In this document: in pieces, positions 1 to 11,702 of the stretch
How positions within the stretch are numbered: the stretch's first letter is position 1
How the letters are laid out: every line of letters begins with the position of its first letter
Assembly (NCBI RefSeq): GCF_014898055.3
Contig: NW_023601212.1
Span: forward strand, 48,162,329-48,226,328
From: Talpa occidentalis
Taxonomy: Eukaryota > Chordata > Mammalia > Eulipotyphla > Talpidae
Length of the DNA stretch: 64,000 bases
Direction of reading: 5' to 3'
Made by a program: the position numbers and the translations under genes
The notes under the pieces: model-generated
Databases searched by the model: none
The model's input: only the letters and a program-made list of their open reading frames with translations
Told to the model about the DNA's origin: nothing

Positions 1-45
1 CCTAAGACTTGACCTGAGGATTGAGGGAAGTGGGCAGTTGTAGAC

Positions 46-244
46 CTAGTTACTTGGAACCACAAGCACAGGCTCATCACAGCCTTGCAGGCACTCTGCT
101 TCAGTTGGATGGCGCCATCCAGATGGCGTTGAACTTGCTGTGGATGATGCTAACCAGGTGCTCGATCTTCTCAGTCTGGATGGGCCCCATCCTGCTCTGT
201 TTTCAGAGGAGGTTGGCAACATGCATGGTGAACTCACTGCAGGC
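46..244 (-). pseudogene. PBX4: PBX4 exon 4 remnant (PBC-B domain) with stop and frameshift
   Basis: Read on the minus strand from 244, a CCCCCAG acceptor is followed by codons for ACSEFTMHVANLL, then TGA in place of an Arg/Gln codon, then KQSRMGPIQTEKIEHLV and SIIHSKFNAI. This is clearly the PBX family stretch ACxEFTTHVxNLL-xEQSR-RPxSPKEIERMV-xIHxKFS-IQMQLKQS. After the codons aligned with IQM there is an extra GCGCCATC (8 bp, apparently copied from the adjacent GCCATC). Reading then resumes in another frame as QLKQSACKAVMSL. The exon ends at AG|GTCTAC (donor at 45-44). Length is 199 nt, which is the 191 nt expected from the family plus the 8-nt insertion. The family assignment is firm; the missing product is inferred from the breaks. 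Confidence 0.88.
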
Positions 245-491
245 CTGGGGGAGAGACATGTAGGCTAGCCCCTGGCTACCTAGCCAGCTGGCTTGGGGTT
301 CCACGTGGGACAAGCCATCTGTTGCCACTGTGGCTCCCACACAGGCTGGCTACTGAGAAGCGAATGCAAAAGGCTTCTGGAAAAATCAGCCAGGTTTACT
401 GTGGGACCAAGTATGTGTCCTCCCTGGTCTGTGACAAAAAAGAAAGGCAGCGAGCATTCCATGTTTGGCTTTCACATGATAGAAAGATTAC

Positions 492-734
492 CTGTTCCTA
501 TTTCTCTAGCTCAGAGTGGTCAATCCTTTGGGTCTGGGACGGCTTAGCCTTGTAGTCAGAGTGCTCAAAACAATTGTTACTTGGACAGACACATGGTGTC
601 GCTGTGCTGGCTGCCACAGGTCCTCCTCGTCCTGGTGTGTCTGGCCTCAGCCAGCAGCACTTTGTCCAGTTTCAGGAGCTGAGTGGGAATGGGGGAATTC
701 TCTTCCTGAACCTGAATGCACCGGATGCTTATGA
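492..734 (-). pseudogene. PBX4: PBX4 exon 3 remnant (PBC-A domain) with frameshift and stop
   Basis: The minus strand from 734 follows a TCTTATCCAG acceptor and reads ISIRCIQVQEENSPIPTQ then LLKLDKVLLAEA. It matches the PBX segment LSIRGxQxEEPxDPQLMRLDNMLLAEG. The frame then shifts by one within the variable Gly/Ala-rich linker and continues as CPSNNCFEHSDYKAK, PSQTQRIDHSELEK, stop, EQ, against family [32 protein letters not shown]. The conserved Tyr codon is now TAG. The exon ends GAACAG|GTAATC, the expected exon 3 border. The 243 nt are not compatible with the family's reading phase. Open frames on the opposite strand here are shadows of this exon. Confidence 0.88.
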
Positions 735-940
735 CTGGATAAGAGATACTGAACTGAATTAGCGTCCCTGTCTGAGCAAAAATTGCCACAGAGAACATCA
801 GCATTGGCGTCTAGACTGAACACTCTTCACAGAAGCTTTGTGGGGAAAGGAAGCCTTCCTTTTAACTGCAATAGACACTGAGTAACCCACTGAAACACTG
901 GCTTGACCTGTGTGAACCTGTTGTGTCTGTTGCACCTAGT

Positions 941-963
941 GTGTGTGTGTGTGTGTGTGTGTA
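941..963. repeat. (TG)n microsatellite
   Basis: About eleven TG units in PBX4 intron 2 sequence. Confidence 0.85.
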
Positions 964-1621
964 CTGTGTAAGGTGGGAGAGGAAAAGTCTAATCCATAAA
1001 ATGCCTGAAAAGATAACCTAACCCACTGAGAGATTTCAATCAGAGAAACAAGAAGTTGGCCTGACAACTTGGAAAAGCTGAGCCTGCTGGAGGGCAGGGT
1101 AAGGCCAGCAGGGAGGTGGTGGGGAGAGCAGGTCCCTGTGGAGGAGGCAAGAGGGAGAGTCCTCAGGATCCCTGATGACTGGATGTGGGTGTGAGAGAAA
1201 GATGAGGCGGGCAGCTCCCATTTTCTTCCCACTGCAGCTGGCTCAGGGCAGCAGGTGAAAGTGAATCATGTGTACACATAGGGGTATGAAGTTAAACTCC
1301 CCAAATTATGTAGTTATGTAAATGGCTGACAAAGTAATATAATTTTAGGAAAAGAAAAGGTGTCACAGCCTGGCCCTGACCAGTAAGCATGAGGTTCAGG
1401 TTGCTGAGGCAGCTGCTTACTGGGAATTGAGAGGACTAGTTGGGGGAGGGGAGGGGCAGGTAATGTGATCCACATGTGATGTGTGTTGAGGAAATCTGTA
1501 TGTATCCATCTGTTCCTGCTGCTGTACCCATGAGAAGAAAGCCATATCCCCTGAGTGCTGGAAAACCATGGACATTTAAGGGACAGGCGCCTTCATAATC
1601 CATTACTCATGGGGAACAGAA

Positions 1622-1762
1622 TATCCTTGTGGTAGAGCTCAAGCTCTGGTATCAGAATTTCTGACTTTGAATCTTGGCAGCTGTGTGATCTTCCAGTAAA
1701 TATTAACTTCTCTGTTCCTTGGTTTCCTCATATATAAAATAGTAGTGCTTGCATCGTAGGTT
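1622..1762 (+). repeat. MIR SINE
   Basis: Contains the MIR pattern: CAAGCTCTGGTATCAGA, then GCAGCTGTGTGATCTTC, then TCCTTGGTTTCCTCATATAT with AAAATAGTAGT. Diverged ancient mammalian repeat. Confidence 0.75.
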
Positions 1763-2232
1763 TGTTTTGGGGAGGGAGAGGCTCCTGCAAGGCCTACAGA
1801 GTGAGGTGCAGGTCCAAGAAAGTGGTCTTGTGGGGACCTGTGTTTTCTTTGTTTCTTCAGTGAAAGAAGAAATATCTGCAGAGAAAGGAACAGGTGGAAG
1901 ACTAGGGGAGAGGGACCCTACAGCAGGGGACAGGGAAGGAGACAATGATATCTCTCTAGTCTAACTTTGCAGGAAAACACAGTCTAAAGTGTTTTATTGG
2001 AAACAGGGTCTGTTAACACTATCAGTTAATAATGTTTCTAAGGGGGGGGCTCAAATAAAAATTGAGTTTAATCATTTCATATAGATAATACTCATCCATC
2101 ACTTGTCCCTTTCTTGTTCTCTACATAACAGATTAACCTTTTCTGTGAAACACTCAGCCAAGAGATATTCTTCTAGAAAACTTCCTTAAAATATCCACTT
2201 CCATTTTCAACTACACATGCATCAAGTTTTAT

Positions 2233-2273
2233 TTATTTTTTTTAAAGATTTATTTATTTATTTACTTACTTAC

Positions 2274-2316
<43 letters not shown>

Positions 2317-2553
2317 TACAAGCACTGGGTACAGTCAGAAGCACGGGAGGGTGAGAGAATTCACCAGAGCCAGAGCGGGGAGCAGAGCAGGCAGAAGGAC
2401 CGAAGTACACTGCTGAGGGGAGCAGCGGGTGGCAGGAGAGGTCTGCGCGCCATGTGGGACCCTCGCCCGGTGGCCGGGGATCGAACTGGCGCTGCAGAGG
2501 CTGCGGGCAGCTTCGCAACCCAGTGTTCAACCGCTGCGCCACCGGGGAGGCCC
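2233..2553 (-). repeat. tRNA-derived T+ SINE, type A
   Basis: Minus-oriented full-length copy. The tail is an expanded (TTTA)n of about 80 bp. Type A is recognised by the end CAGTGCTTGTATAAATAAA and the head GCGCAGCGGTTGAACACTGG. Flanked by a 15-bp target duplication TGCATCAAGTTTTAT (2218-2232 and 2554-2568). Confidence 0.92.
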
Positions 2554-2969
2554 TGCATCAAGTTTTATAAACCAGAAATCTGAACTGAATTAAAAAACAA
2601 ATAAGTATATACAAGGTCTGATGACAAAGTTGATATTTAAAGTTACATACACCCTATCTTCTCCCTCTCCCAAGCGATGCTCTATTCATTTACGACATGT
2701 TAACCAATATTGAGAAAAGTGAAAAGTTTGCAAGTAGAATCAACACACTCAGTTACACTTTCAATGCAGAGCAGGTAGTAGAACTGTCACAGGAATGCAG
2801 GGATGCAGATGCCATAAGCACGCAGGTAGTGAACCAGGCAGGTTGTCACACACATTAGCTACACAACAGCTAACACCTGGGACTGGCTAAATACATTATG
2901 GTATGTCTATAAAACAATATGCTATAAAGCCACCCATCGGCATAATTTTAGAGCCTTGTAAATGACATG

Positions 2970-3300
2970 AAAGTGTGTGTTTCTTCTTGCTGCTGTATCA
3001 AACTGATCACAAACTTAGTGGCCTAAAACAACACAAATTGCACAAATTGAAGAGCTCACAGGTCTGTATGATGGAAGTCCAACACTGGTGTCACCTGGCT
3101 AATGTCAGGTGTCAGCAGGTCAGTTCCTCCTGGATGCTCTATATCTTCTTGAAGATCCAGGCTCTGCCTTTCTAGTTTCCAGAGGTGCCACCTCCCTAGC
3201 TGATGGCTTAAGGCCATCAACGGGGTATCCATTCTTCTGATATGACACTGTATGTACCTCCTGCTCCCTCTCCTACTGCCATAGACCCACAGCATAATCA
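2970..3300 (-). repeat. MLT1/MST-type MaLR LTR
   Basis: Reads TGCTGTATCAAACTGATCAC, AACTTAGTGGCCTAAAACAA, TGGAAGTCCAAC, the reverse of the typical MaLR LTR end. Diverged and truncated. Confidence 0.7.
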
Positions 3301-3480
3301 GGACAGCTTCCCCACCTTAAAGCCAGATGGGGCGATTATTTTGCTTCACACAGAATGTTCAAAAGCTAGTCCTGGGTGAACAAAGTAAAGGAAAAATCTG
3401 CTTCTCAGCTCAGTCTTTGTCAAGGTGAATGCATGAGTATGCATGTGGAGGGGAGAGGTAGGAGAAAAAGGGAGAGGGGC

Positions 3481-3760
3481 TGGGCCTCCCTGGTGGCACA
3501 AGGGGTTAGGCACTGTGCTGTGAGGCAATTCATAGCCTCTGCAGCACGAGTTTGATCCCTGGCCCGCCAGGAAGCAACCCACATGGAGCAGCAGACCTCT
3601 CCTGACTCGCCTGCTGCTCCCCTCAGCAGTGTACTTTAGTCGATTTGCCTGTTCTGTTCCCCACTCTGTCTCTGGTGAATCCTCTCACCCCCCGCATCTC
3701 TGGCCTGCACCCCAGCTCTTGTATGCATAAATAGATAAACCTTTAAAAAAAAAGAAGAAA
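3481..3760 (+). repeat. tRNA-derived T+ SINE, type B
   Basis: Head GGCCTCCCTGGTGGCACAAG and tail CCCAGCTCTTGTATGCATAA with a TCTT-type A-rich end. An 18-bp target duplication begins AGAAAAAGGGAG (3463-3480 and 3761-3778). Confidence 0.92.
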
Positions 3761-4069
3761 AGAAAAAGGGAGAGGGGCAGAGACTGGTTAAATAGATAAA
3801 CAGGAATTAGACAACCATTAGCAGGGAAACAGTCCCTCCCTCCAGGGCCCTTAACGTGCCCTTAATGTACCCTGGGGTAGAGAGGCTACCTCCACACTTT
3901 CTATTACAGCCTCAACTGAGTTAGGGAAGGGAGTGGTCAGGGCTGGAGCATGCGGCTTAGTGACAGGGCATGTACGTGTCCATGAGTGTGCACACATGGG
4001 TGCAAGGGCACTCGAAGGTAGTGTGTGTGTCTGCGTGTGCTGTTGAACTGCTGTGGGGTGTGTGGTAGT

Positions 4070-4190
4070 CTTTCTTTCATTCTTTTGTTTATCCAACAAC
4101 AAGCATCTGTGAGTCTGTCACGAGCCAGGCCCCGCACCAGATGTTAGAGATGGAAAAACATACCCAAAGACCATGTTGCTCACTGGCCTC
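4070..4190 (-). repeat. L2 LINE 3' end fragment
   Basis: CATTCTTTTGTTTATCCAAC followed by GTCACGAGCCAGGCCC is the reverse of the L2 3' end (GTGCCTGG...AATAAATGAATGAATG). Short and diverged. Confidence 0.5.
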
Positions 4191-4970
4191 AAATTAGGAA
4201 GACAACACCCTGCCAATTCTTGTTTCTCTTCACAGGATATGCAGGGGTGCAGGCTTTCCGGAGCAAAGTTGAAATGGTGACTAATCTTTGCCCTCCAAAT
4301 TCCTGTTCTGAGAACTTGTCTTGCAAGTGCGTTGACACCTGTAGATGCCAGAGCCACAGGAGCCACGTCACTGCACTGCTCGTAAATGTCAAAACTAAAT
4401 CTCCCAAGAAAAGGAGACAATTTGCTGTCACTCCCCAACCCCACTGTTAACCTTGCCTGGGTCTTGGGGTGCCATTAAGACAGGCAATCACACCCTACAA
4501 GCTTTATTTCTTTAAGTCTGTCTATTGTTGCAATATGCATGGTAAAAGTAAAAGCAAAACTTGAAAAAAAAAAGAGTCCCCTGTGCTTGGCCTCACCTGT
4601 CCCTGCTGTGGATGTGAGCGCCCAGGGGCTGCTGTGGGCTTCGCTGCTGGCAAAGTGCCGTTGCCTGCTGTCCACGGCTCCTCCCTGCAGCCCCTCATTT
4701 GTCCTCCCAGTACACCATCTGGGGCTAATGATGTCATTAGATACTTCTGTCATTAATTACAACAAGCTCATTTCCAGTCGACTGTGCCAGAGTGTATCAG
4801 ACATGCTTTTAATTTCCCTGGGACCCTTGATCAGGGACCAGGAGCTTGGTTCAGGGACACTGTCTATTGGAGGTTCTCAGAAGAGGAGGTGGGACCTAAA
4901 ACACAGACATCCCCCTCCCCAACCACCAATATTCTTTTCTTTTTAATTAATTGATTAATTGATTAATTTT

Positions 4971-5222
4971 AAAAAGATTTATTTATTTATTGCACAGAAG
5001 GACTGGGGTACAGGCCAGAAGTGCAGGGGGTGAGAGGATTCATCAGAGACAGAGAGTGGGGAGCAGAACAGTCAGATTTACAGGAATATACTGCTGAGGG
5101 GAGCATCAGGGAAGAAAACAGAGGTCGCTGTGCCATGTGGGTCACCTCCCTGGCTGGGAATTGAATTCAAGTGGCAGAGGTGATAGTGCTGAGACTTAAC
5201 CCTTAGGCCACCAGGGAGGCCC
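4971..5222 (-). repeat. tRNA-derived T+ SINE, type B
   Basis: AAAGATTTATTTATTTATTG tail through ACCAGGGAGGCCC head. AT-rich TAATTAAT sequence on both sides fits a target duplication. Confidence 0.88.
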
Positions 5223-5434
5223 CTAATTAATTTTTGATTAATACCCTCATCAGATATTGTCAGCAGAGTGAATTCACCACCAAACCACCCATACATAATC
5301 CATCACCATGGTTCCAACTACTGGTTTTCTTTTCAATTTACCGAGGTATAAAAATGCTAATGAACCAAATAGTGGAATAAAACAAAGTTGTGGCTACCCA
5401 TGCTTTTGGGTATGGGTATGTTTTTGGTAAGACA

Positions 5435-5790
5435 CAATGTGGAACTGTATGGACAAAATTATGTCCCGCCCCCCCCCCTCAATTCACATGTTGAAGCCCT
5501 AGCACCCGAGGGACTGTGTAGAGACAGAGCCCATGGGGAGGTGGTTAAGGTGAAATGAGGTCATAAGGCCAAGGCCCTGATCTGTAGTACTGTGGCTTTC
5601 TAAGAGGAAGAGAGTCTCTCCCCTCCTCCCCATGGGAGGACACAGGGAGAAATTGGCCTCTGTGAGCCATCAAGAGGGACTCTCACCAGTAACCTAATTA
5701 ATTGGCTCCGTGATCTTGGACTTCCAGTCTCCAGACTGTGAGAAAATAAATGTCTGTTGTTTAAGTTGCCCCAAGCAGACTAACATAGGA
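5435..5790 (+). repeat. MLT1/MST-type MaLR LTR
   Basis: AATTCACATGTTGAAGCCCT, then GAGGTCATAAGG, then CTTGGACTTCCAGTCTCCAG and GAAAATAAATGTCTGTTGTT: the standard MaLR LTR order with its own AATAAA. Confidence 0.8.
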
Positions 5791-5824
5791 ACAAGTCTCC
5801 GTGTCCTTCACCTGTTTCCTTCCT

Positions 5825-6096
5825 TTTTTTTTTTTTTTAAAGATTTATTTATTTATACAAGAACCAGGGTACAGGCCAGATGCACGGGAGGGTGAGAGGA
5901 TTCACCAGAGACAGAGTGGGGAACAGAACAGGCAGACTGATCAAATACACTGCTGAGGGGAGCAGCGTGCAAGACAGGAGAGGTCTGCTGCGCCATGTGG
6001 AACCCTCACCTGCCGGCCGGGATTGAATCAGTGCTGCAGAGGCTGCGGACAGCTTCATAGCGCAGCGCTCACCCACCTGCGCCACCAGGGGAGGCC
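5825..6096 (-). repeat. tRNA-derived T+ SINE, A/B intermediate
   Basis: Type B tail (CAAGAACCAGGGTACAGGCC) but type A-like head (GCAGCGCTCACCCACCTGCG). Target duplication CCTGTTTCCTTC on both sides. Confidence 0.9.
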
Positions 6097-6108
6097 CCTG
6101 TTTCCTTC

Positions 6109-8540
6109 TAATGGAGCAAAGAAAGCCTGGATGTTTGGGTGGAGAAAGGCTCAGAGGTGAAGGCTCCTTCATCTTGACCCCCCAGCCCTGCCCGCCTGTC
6201 TCCTTGCCCCCTCAAGAGCTTGTGCTTGGCAGCAGGACTGAGCTCCCGTGTGCTGGGTGGAGCCACCTCTGGGACGACCGGGCCTGGAAGTCAAACACAC
6301 GATTGACAGCAAGTTGTCAGATGTTCGAACTGGTCCATTGGATTGGTCACTTCCCAACTGTGTGGCTATAAATGTGCCACTGCCCTCTGCTGCCCTTAGC
6401 TGTGACTGAGCTGCTTAGAACATTTGATGGTGGATGACCCCGGGTGGGTCCGAAGCCCTCCAGGGTGCAGGACTTGGTAACCAACCCCCTCAACTTCACA
6501 GGGGTGACACAACCCACCTCCCAAGATGGACTAAGCGATGAGAAACTGGAACAGAAACAGGCATTGAAGTCCAGTGCAAATGGCTACCTAAGGAGTCCTC
6601 TGTTGACAGAAAGATCCAGCCTGGTGTCCTCTGAGACACCTTCCTGAGATGTCCGCTCAGCTCCTGGTCAAGTATCCCCCAGAGGCTCACAGGCCGTCCA
6701 CCTTGACCCAGGGCCCTAACAGTGCATGAGAGTCTCTACTGTGGCTGTGGAACTAGACCGCCATAGCCCGTTGCTGTCATTGCCACTGCCCCAGCTCCTG
6801 GATCATGCCTGGCCTCCAGCATCATGCTCCAGAAACATGAACTTGTGCTAAGAAGGCCATCTGATGGACAGGTGCTACCAGGTCCTCCAGGAGAAGAGAG
6901 CCCCCTTTCTTTAACAAGGCGCTTCAGAGAAGAGACCTGTGAAAGTCACCCTCTCGCCACTGTCACAGGCCAGCTTCACTCAGGAAGAGAGTAGAAAGTC
7001 TCACCCAATGCCCAGCACCCAAGTCAGCAGCATGTATGTCTGGGCATCAATATATGAACCACAACCAAGAGGACTGATCTCTGTCCACAACTGCTGTCTC
7101 GTTGGTCCCTGTAAATCACCTCAGTGACAAGGAGAGAAACCGTGATTCAAGACATGCAAAAAAAAAAAAAATTCAAATAACACTCATTAATGATAAAAAC
7201 CATTAGCAAGCCAAAAATAGAAAGAACCCTCCTCAACCTGGTAAGGGGCATCTCCCCAAACCTACAGCACACTGGGTTTTCCCAGTACCCCTCCGGAGCA
7301 CAGCTTTAATTCAGACTCTGCAGGGAAGCCCCTTTCAGCTTTGTCTGCAGGAGCCTGAGGGGATGAGACCAGGAGCCTGGGGGGGACAGATGGCAAGGTG
7401 AGGCTGGGGACGTGACCCACTTGTAGGCTGAGGTGTCCCGGGGTTGCTGTGTAACAGAGATGTGAGGTTCCCTCACTCCCTCCAAGAAAAGGGAGGTTCC
7501 AGCTTCCCTGCCCCACCCGAGGAAGGGTGGAGCTGTGCAGGGAGGGGAAGCTGAGAAAGACTAGGGAAAGGAAGACGGACAGACTACGAGAAGCCCGGAG
7601 GAGGCACATGGAGCCGAAGACACATGAAGAGCTGGGCTTGCTTTCCGTGCTTGGCCTTGCACCCGGGACTCGGGGGACGTGCACGGAGACTCTTGCAAGA
7701 GAAGTGGGTGAGAGACCTGTGGGGAGGCTGGCAAGGGCAGCCTTTTTGCTCCTTCCTCCGGACTTGCCTGGCCCCTTCTGCCCCTTTCCTATGGTTCCCT
7801 GGCAGAGGGTGCCTTCAACTTGTGGCAAACTTTTTGGCCTCAGTGGTTCTGCGTTTGGCCCAAATGGGGTAAATGCCTTGTTTGGCTGGGCATGTACCCG
7901 TGAGGAGGTGGGTAACTTTGCGTTCTTCGTTTGGAAACTTTTAACTGTATTCTTTCTCTTCTCTTATTGCCTCTAATTGTATTAAAGTTCTTTTCTATTG
8001 ACGGTTTTATGCGCTAAGAGTATGTTTGTCTTTATGCAGTGGATGGCAGAACCCATTTAGAGTAGGCAGGTTGGGGGTCCCGGGGTGCCCCTCTGTCTGC
8101 CCATTAACAGCTGGAGGCAGCCAGGCAGGGAGTCACCAATGGCCTCCAGCTGGGCTCAGTGCTGAACAATGGCATCCTAACTGCTGGCCACCCACACCAT
8201 CTTATCAAGGGTTGTTTTGTATTCTTGTTTCCTGGGATAGTGGCCTTGAGTTCTTAATGCCAAATGAGAACAATTAGGGAACATGGCTGGTTGATGCTGA
8301 GGACTGTTTGCATTCTCCTTTGACAAAACATTGCTAGGTTAGCTCCTTAAGCAGCTTTCTAGATAAAGTCTTATTTTAAGTCACTGAACTTTCTCAGTCC
8401 CAAAGGACTCAACGAAGAATATGTAACAAACTCTCACAATTGCTGCATGCACTAGATATTCACCAACCTGAAGGGGCATCATCCAATGCATATTTGAAGC
8501 ATTTCTAATTGTCCTGGTATCATTGCTAAATTTAAAAACT
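6109..8540. other. PBX4 intron without recognised genes
   Basis: Open frames at 7262-7828 (minus) and 7527-7976 (plus) overlap each other and match no family I know. 7900-8010 ends in GTATTAAAGTTCTTTTCTAT, reminiscent of an LTR polyadenylation region, but I cannot assign it. Confidence 0.4.
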
Positions 8541-8545
8541 AAGCC

Positions 8546-8822
8546 AGGGACTCCCTGGTCGCGTGAGGGGTTAAGCACCACACTATGAAGCAATCCGCAG
8601 TCTTTGCAGCATGAGTTCGATCCCCAGCCGGCCACTGAGCAAGCCACATGGCGCAGCAGACCTCTCCTGACTCGCCCGCTGCTTCCTCAGCAGTGTATTT
8701 CAGTAGATCTGCCTGTTCTGTTCCCTACTCTGTCTCTGGTGAATCCTCTCACCCCCTCCCCCCATCTCTGGACTGTACCCCAGCTCTTGTATACATAAAT
8801 AAATGAATCTTTTAAAAAAACA
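8546..8822 (+). repeat. tRNA-derived T+ SINE, type B
   Basis: ACTCCCTGGTCGCGTGAGGG head to ATAAATAAATGAATCTTTTA tail. Target duplication AAAACTAAGCC at 8535-8545 and after the tail. Confidence 0.9.
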
Positions 8823-8839
8823 AAAAACTAAGCCCCCAT

Positions 8840-9179
8840 TCCTTGTCCAGCAGACAAAGTTTGGGAGGCTTGAGTGGATGAAGGGAGTAGATGGGACTTC
8901 CCTGGGAAGTTAAGCTGAAAATCTGAGGAGCTGATGATCCAATATGCAAATTGAGATAATCAGTCAAGGCCGCCCGAGACTGGTCACCCTAACTAGTCAA
9001 TGACACCTGGAGTATAAACAGAGCCCCGGGACCCTCACTCTCTGGGCAACAGATGCCTCCTGTCTTGTCTGCTGCTCCTCTTAGCAATATTTCAGTAAAC
9101 CTGCCTATACCGTTCTCCACTCTGTCTCTGGTGAATTCTTTAACCCCTATGCCTTTGGGGTCCAATTCTCTCCATGACA
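8840..9179 (+). mobile_element. solo LTR, ERV1-like
   Basis: LTR organisation on the plus strand: TATA-like AGTATAAACAGAGCCC at 9011, then the polyadenylation region TATTTCAGTAAACCTGCC, then CTCTGTCTCTGGTGAATTC and an end at CCATGACA. The left end is uncertain. No internal retroviral sequence flanks it. Its 9055-9146 part resembles the body of the abundant SINE. Assigned from layout only. Confidence 0.55.
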
Positions 9180-9519
9180 CTAAATTAATTCTCAATTAAA
9201 ATACATCACAACCTAAGTGCTGAAACTTTAACCAAATGTTCAAATTAATTCTCATTTCAAAGTACATGTTTGTTAATGAAGACTCTGTGATTCTGTCCTA
9301 AATTATGGTATGAATTGCAATGCAAAGTAAACATGATATGCAGTTGGTTTAGGTTTTCCTTGCACATGGCAACAGGGCAAAAGGAAAAGGCAGTGAAGTG
9401 CTGTCATAAAAACTGTGGAAAGTGAAGTTTCTAGAAAATGAGCCCACTGTGAGTTTGCCTGTGAGGAGCTGCAAACAGCCCAGCACAAGAGCTAAGAAAA
9501 AGAGCACTTAAAGACTGTG

Positions 9520-9769
9520 TTTGGTGGCGCAGCGGTTGAGTGCTGGGTTGCGAAGCTGCTCACATCCTCTGCAGCGCCAGTTCGATCCCTGGCCACCGGT
9601 GAGGGTCCCACATGGCGCGACAGACCTCTCCTGCTGCGGGCTGCTCCTCTTGGCAGTACTTCGTCCGTCTGCCTGTTCTGCCTCCTGCTCTGACTTTGGT
9701 GAATTCTCTCACCCTCCCGCGCTTCTGACTGTACCCAGTGCTTATATAAATAAATCTTAAAAAAAAAAA
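9520..9769 (+). repeat. tRNA-derived T+ SINE, type A
   Basis: TGGTGGCGCAGCGGTTGAGT head (first bases lost) to TACCCAGTGCTTATATAAAT tail. Target duplication AAAGACTGT on both sides. Confidence 0.9.
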
Positions 9770-9779
9770 AAAAGACTGT

Positions 9780-11303
9780 ATTTACCACAAACAATTTTAT
9801 TTCTCATGCAAAGAAATGCTCAATTACAACCGAACAATACCCAACGGGAGCCATGGGGGTGTCCTAGAAGATTCTGAAGGTGGACTGCTGTCCTCACGGT
9901 GTGACCTGTATTTTGCCGAGGTGACAGCCAGTGGCGCTCTCCTCAACGTTGCCTGCCCGCCCGCTCCCAGCCCAGGAGTCAGATGTTCAGGCCTATTCAA
10001 GGCCTAAACTCTCCTAAGAGGAACTGTCCGGCACTGTTGATGGTAAGCAAGTTCCAGGTGATAGGACAAAGGCATTTTTTGCCAAGAAAGATTAGCCACT
10101 TTCACACCACCCCAGTGTTTACTGGTGCTGCACACAAGATGGGTGTTCCAGTTCTGTTATGGGTGTGGCCACCCCTCAGGCACCCAGAGATTTCACGGGC
10201 TGGTGTTCCAGGGAAGAACTTAGAAGACAAACCAGAAACAAAAGCACAAAATAAATTCAGGGGAAGGGTAAGCCCTACAAAATCTGAACAGGGTAAGAGA
10301 TGGTACAGGAACATGCTGCTTCACAGGAATCTGTGTATGTCAAGGCCTGAGCCTACAGCTCACTCTTCTGGAGACGGCGCGAGCTTTGCTCATGTGACAT
10401 ACAGTTCAACCGCATAAAGAGAATTATTTTGTGTTTTTTGTTATATTTGCAAGGTTGTGTATCCCTACTACTGCCTAATGTTTTCACTACTCCCAAAGAA
10501 ACCCTGTCCCCTTTAGCGGTGACCCCCTCCCCCCAAAGCCCCCAGCCTCTGGAGACCACCAAGCTTTTTCTACCTGTCTATATGTTTTGTAGAAATCGAA
10601 GAAACACATGGGGAATTTTGTGTCTGGTTACTCCTACTCAGCATGAAGTTTTCAAGGTTCACCCACATTGAGGCAAGTGTCAGGCTTCACTTTTTTTGTG
10701 GTTGAGAGACATTCTGTTACAGAGCAACCCCGATGTAAAATGGGTTGTGTGACTGTGGGTCCTCATCCGTGTGCTTAAAAGGGACTTATTAATGCTCAAG
10801 TGCAGGCACACACAAAAGCTTAATAAAAGAAAAAGAGGGAGATAAATTCATGAATGCATCCTACATGTTCTGTTGACCTGGAATCCCAATGACCTGCTGA
10901 GAGCTAGGGAAAAGCCAAGTGCCGTGACGCCAAGAGAGCGACCCCAGCTCACATGGCTGGTTATATACTCAAATATGGCTACTTAAGTCCACCCTCAGGT
11001 CCTCACAACCTTCCCTTTGGTGATCATGGGATTTGTAGTTCCCAGTGTCTTGATGGAGTGGGGGTGGTGTCCACAAAACCTGTATGGAGTTTGCTCAGGA
11101 CATCCTTTCCCCCTAACAATTTCACTGTGTGGATAGACCATGTGGTGCTCCTCTAGTCACAGTGGACATTGTTTTTTCCTCATAATCCTTGACTTGCATC
11201 TTTGTATGTATTGTAGTCTCCCCTTAACTGCAGTTTCAGCTATCTGTGGTCAACCTCCACCCCAAAATATCTTGTATGATAAGATACTTTGAGAGCAAAA
11301 CCA
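9780..11303. other. PBX4 intron without recognised genes
   Basis: A 144-codon open frame at 9983-10417 resembles nothing I know. 10690-11120 may be an old LTR fragment but shows no diagnostic ends. Confidence 0.4.
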
Positions 11304-11319
11304 CATTTACATCACTTTT

Positions 11320-11595
11320 TTAAAAAAGATTTTATTTATATACAAGAACTGGGGTACAGGCCAGAGGTGTGGGGGTGAAAGGATTCTCCAGAGACAGTAG
11401 GGAACAGAACAGGCAGACTGACTGAAATACACTGCTGCGGGGAGCAGCGGGTGAGACAGGTGAGGTCTGCTGTACCATGTGAGTCAGCTCCTTGGCCAGC
11501 CAGGGACCAAACTCATGCTGCAATGTTGCAGAGGCTACGGATTGTGGATTGCTTCACAGTGCTGTGCTTAACCCCTTGCGCCACCAGGGAGGCCC
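11320..11595 (-). repeat. tRNA-derived T+ SINE, type B
   Basis: Complete copy with a perfect 16-bp target duplication CATTTACATCACTTTT at 11304-11319 and 11597-11612. Confidence 0.93.
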
Positions 11596-11702
11596 TCATT
11601 TACATCACTTTTATTACATTTATTATTATAGTTGCTCTGTTTTATGCTTGTCTGTTGTTGTTAATCTCTTTCTGTGCCTGGTAATTAAACTTTGTCATAC
11701 AC

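Larger units (their letters stand above)
735..2217. other. PBX4 intron, mostly unique
   Basis: Apart from the TG repeat and one MIR I recognise nothing. It includes a G-rich stretch at 1440-1460 and G(7) at 2042-2048. Confidence 0.5.

Noticed and set aside
46..734. Processed (retrotransposed) PBX pseudogene
   Set aside because: Exons 3 and 4 are separated by about 250 bp of unrelated sequence with acceptor and donor sites in place, exon 1 is 38 kb away, and the site is syntenic with PBX4.
574..762. Plus-strand open frame suggesting a separate protein fragment
   Set aside because: It is the reverse complement of the PBX4 exon 3 remnant, which matches the PBX family on the minus strand.
7262..7976. 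Overlapping open frames of 188 (minus) and 149 (plus) codons
   Set aside because: No recognisable domain, no splice or promoter context, and mutual overlap; treated as chance.
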